In this document: piece by piece, positions 62,736 to 64,000 of the stretch
How the letters are laid out: each line of letters opens with the position of its first letter
Numbering within the stretch: position 1 is the first letter of the stretch
From: Streptomyces sp. NBC_01116
Lineage (GTDB): Bacteria; Actinomycetota; Actinomycetes; Streptomycetales; Streptomycetaceae
DNA: 64,000 bases
Direction: 5' to 3'
Assembly: GCF_041435495.1 (NCBI RefSeq)
Contig: NZ_CP108644.1
Span: 434,001 to 498,000, forward strand
The notes under the pieces: model-generated
What the model saw: the letters and a program-made list of their open reading frames with translations, nothing else
What the model was told of the DNA's origin: nothing
Database searches by the model: none
Translations under genes and position numbers: made by a program

Positions 62736-63521
62736 TCAGGCGACCGGTACGCGCACGGTCGGTACGACGACGGGCGCGCCGTCGGAGGTCGCGGTGAGGA
62801 TCTCCGCCTCGATGCCGTAGAGCTCCTGGACCAGTGCGGTGTCCACGGTCTCGCGGGGCGGCCCCGCGGCGACGATCCGCCCGTCGCGCATGGCCACCAG
62901 CGTGTCGGCGTACCGTGCGGCGGCGGCGAGGTCGTGGAGCACCATGACGATGGTGCGGCCCTGCGCGGCGACTTCGCGGACCAGGTCCAGCACCTCCACG
63001 GCGTGGCCGATGTCGAGGGCGCTGGTGGGTTCGTCGAGCAGGACGACGGGAGTCTCCTGGGCGAGGGACATGGCGAGCCAGCAGCGCTGGCGCTGGCCTC
63101 CGGAGAGCTGGTCGAGCCGGCGTCCGGCCAGGGCGGCGGTGCCGGTGGCCTCCAGGGCGCGGGTGACGGCGCTCTCGTCCTCCTCCGACCACTGGCGGAA
63201 CAGCCCCTGGTGCGGGTGGCGTCCGTACCGCACGAGTCCGGCGACGGTGACCGCCTCGGGTGCCTGCGGGGCCTGGGGCAGCAGAGCGATGCGGTGGGCG
63301 GCGTCGCGCTGGCGCAGCTGCCAGACGTCGGCGTCGCCGACGAACACCCGTCCGGAGCGGGGCTGGTGGAGGCGGGCCATGGAGCGCAGGAGGGTCGATT
63401 TGCCGCACCCGTTGGGTCCGACGATCGCCACGACCTGTCCGGAGGGGACCGTCAGGTCGACCTGATCCACGGCGGTGTGCCCGGCGTATCCAGCGGTGAG
63501 CTGTTCGACACGGATTTCCAC
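62736..63521 (-). CDS. Siderophore ABC transporter ATP-binding protein (FecE/FepC-like)
   Basis: A 261-residue ATPase from a GTG start. Walker A is VGPNGCGKSTLL, the signature LSGGQRQRCW, and Walker B VVLLDEPTSALD, with the switch His in VLHDLAAAARYAD; the close match is to ferric-siderophore and B12 importers. It powers uptake of iron chelates. It is divergent from a siderophore-binding lipoprotein gene and shares an iron-box region with it. The permeases must lie beyond the window. Confidence 0.93.
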   Translation of the reverse strand: MEIRVEQLTAGYAGHTAVDQVDLTVPSGQVVAIVGPNGCGKSTLLRSMARLHQPRSGRVFVGDADVWQLRQRDAAHRIALLPQAPQAPEAVTVAGLVRYGRHPHQGLFRQWSEEDESAVTRALEATGTAALAGRRLDQLSGGQRQRCWLAMSLAQETPVVLLDEPTSALDIGHAVEVLDLVREVAAQGRTIVMVLHDLAAAARYADTLVAMRDGRIVAAGPPRETVDTALVQELYGIEAEILTATSDGAPVVVPTVRVPVA

Positions 63522-63570
63522 GGGGACCGGCCTTTCCGAAGGACAGGGGCATCACTTTGCCCGCTGCCGC

Positions 63571-63589
63571 TAAAGTAAGGCTAACCTTA
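63571..63589. promoter_or_regulatory. Iron box (IdeR/DmdR type)
   Basis: TAAAGTAAGGCTAACCTTA matches the actinobacterial iron-regulator consensus TTAGGTTAGSCTAACCTAA at 15 of 19 positions. It lies between the divergent ATPase (start 63521) and binding-protein (start 63671) genes and would repress both when iron is plentiful. Confidence 0.8.
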
Positions 63590-63670
63590 GCTCGCTCACG
63601 AGCCGACGGCCGCATCCGCGTGACCGTGCGGCCGTCACCGCTTCATGTCCCGTTGAACCCGGAGCCCTTG

Positions 63671-64000
63671 ATGACCCTGCACCTCCGCCCCGCCCGTACC
63701 GCCGCCCGAAGAGCGGCGCAAGCCGTCGCCGCGCTCGGGGCCGCCACCCTGCTGCTGACGGCCTGCGGTTCGGACTCCGCATCGGGCAAGTCCTCCGGGG
63801 ACGAGGGCGGGAAGGCGGACTCCGCCTCCTCCGCGACCCGTACGGTCAAGGACGCCACCGGCAAGGCCGTGGAGATCCCGGCGCAGCCGAAGCGCATCGT
63901 CACCCTGACCCAGGAAGACCTGGACGCGGTACTGGCGTTGGACCTCAAGCCGGTCGGCATCACCAACGGGCAGGGGCTGGACGAGCCGCCGGCCTACCTC
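63671..64000 (+). CDS. Iron-siderophore-binding lipoprotein, 3' end cut by window
   Basis: The first 110 residues are seen, from the ATG at 63671. A basic N-terminus, a hydrophobic stretch and lipobox LLTAC (Cys about residue 34) mark a lipoprotein. A Gly/Ser/Asp-rich linker precedes TVKDATGKAVEIPAQPKRIV, the standard start of FepB/FhuD-type cluster-8 binding proteins. It binds ferric siderophore outside the cell for the ABC importer. Probably under control of the iron box upstream. Confidence 0.9.
   Translation, partial: MTLHLRPARTAARRAAQAVAALGAATLLLTACGSDSASGKSSGDEGGKADSASSATRTVKDATGKAVEIPAQPKRIVTLTQEDLDAVLALDLKPVGITNGQGLDEPPAYL

Overview
The window is a contiguous piece of a very GC-rich actinobacterial chromosome, almost certainly Streptomyces. 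Coding regions are saturated with G/C in third positions, GTG starts are frequent, Tat and lipoprotein signals are common, the sugar ABC transporter has no ATPase of its own (streptomycetes share MsiK), and many small proteins are of kinds typical of streptomycetes. Both ends cut through genes: a serine hydrolase on the left and a siderophore-binding lipoprotein on the right. I see no rRNA, tRNA, CRISPR array or antibiotic cluster.

Region 1 (1-16.5 kb) is a polysaccharide-utilisation locus. A divergent LacI-type repressor with several copies of a GTGYATCGATTTAC operator controls a plus-strand run: sugar-binding lipoprotein, two permeases, a KduD-like dehydrogenase, two cytoplasmic heparinase II/III-type lyases, a DUF624 membrane protein, and three exported proteins (beta-helix protein, SGNH esterase, PL8 lyase), then an acetyl-xylan-esterase-type deacetylase. 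The set points to an acetylated uronic-acid polymer such as a glycosaminoglycan or xanthan-like glycan. The exported enzymes would cut and deacetylate it, the ABC system would import oligomers, and the cytoplasmic lyases plus the dehydrogenase would finish the job.

Region 2 (16.5-23.6 kb) holds a PYROXD2-like FAD oxidoreductase, a soluble Ser/Thr kinase fused to TPR repeats, and a copper-linked group (His-rich binding protein, AhpD-like protein, MFS exporter) behind a perfect CsoR-type palindrome.

Region 3 (23.8-29.6 kb) is the most interesting part. A ~1,500-residue protein combines a caspase-like peptidase, a P-loop STAND/NACHT-type NTPase and a WD40-like propeller. It is divergent from an alpha/beta-hydrolase gene, has less GC-extreme codon use than its flanks, and sits beside an IS3 transposase scar. 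It looks like an NTP-dependent conflict (defence / programmed cell death) module.

Region 4 (29.6-43.4 kb) has acyl-CoA dehydrogenase, an RlmG-type rRNA methyltransferase, GH25 lysozyme, a secreted endonuclease, a glutaminase-STAS fusion, a bacterial eRF1-like protein, 2-hydroxyacid dehydrogenase, phosphoketolase and an aldehyde dehydrogenase. A 179-bp MITE-like element lies at the 3' end of the lysozyme gene.

Region 5 (43.5-55.1 kb) has a PaoABC-type molybdenum hydroxylase operon and many small, probably stress-linked proteins: HATPase, VOC proteins, small membrane proteins, a paralogous gene pair, a tyrosine phosphatase and a SHOCT-tailed protein.

Region 6 (55.3-64 kb) contains methylmalonyl-CoA mutase (mutA, mutB) with its chaperone meaB, a two-repeat Imm49-like immunity protein whose 5' side is occupied by two MITE-like inverted-repeat elements, and a divergent siderophore-uptake pair around an iron box.
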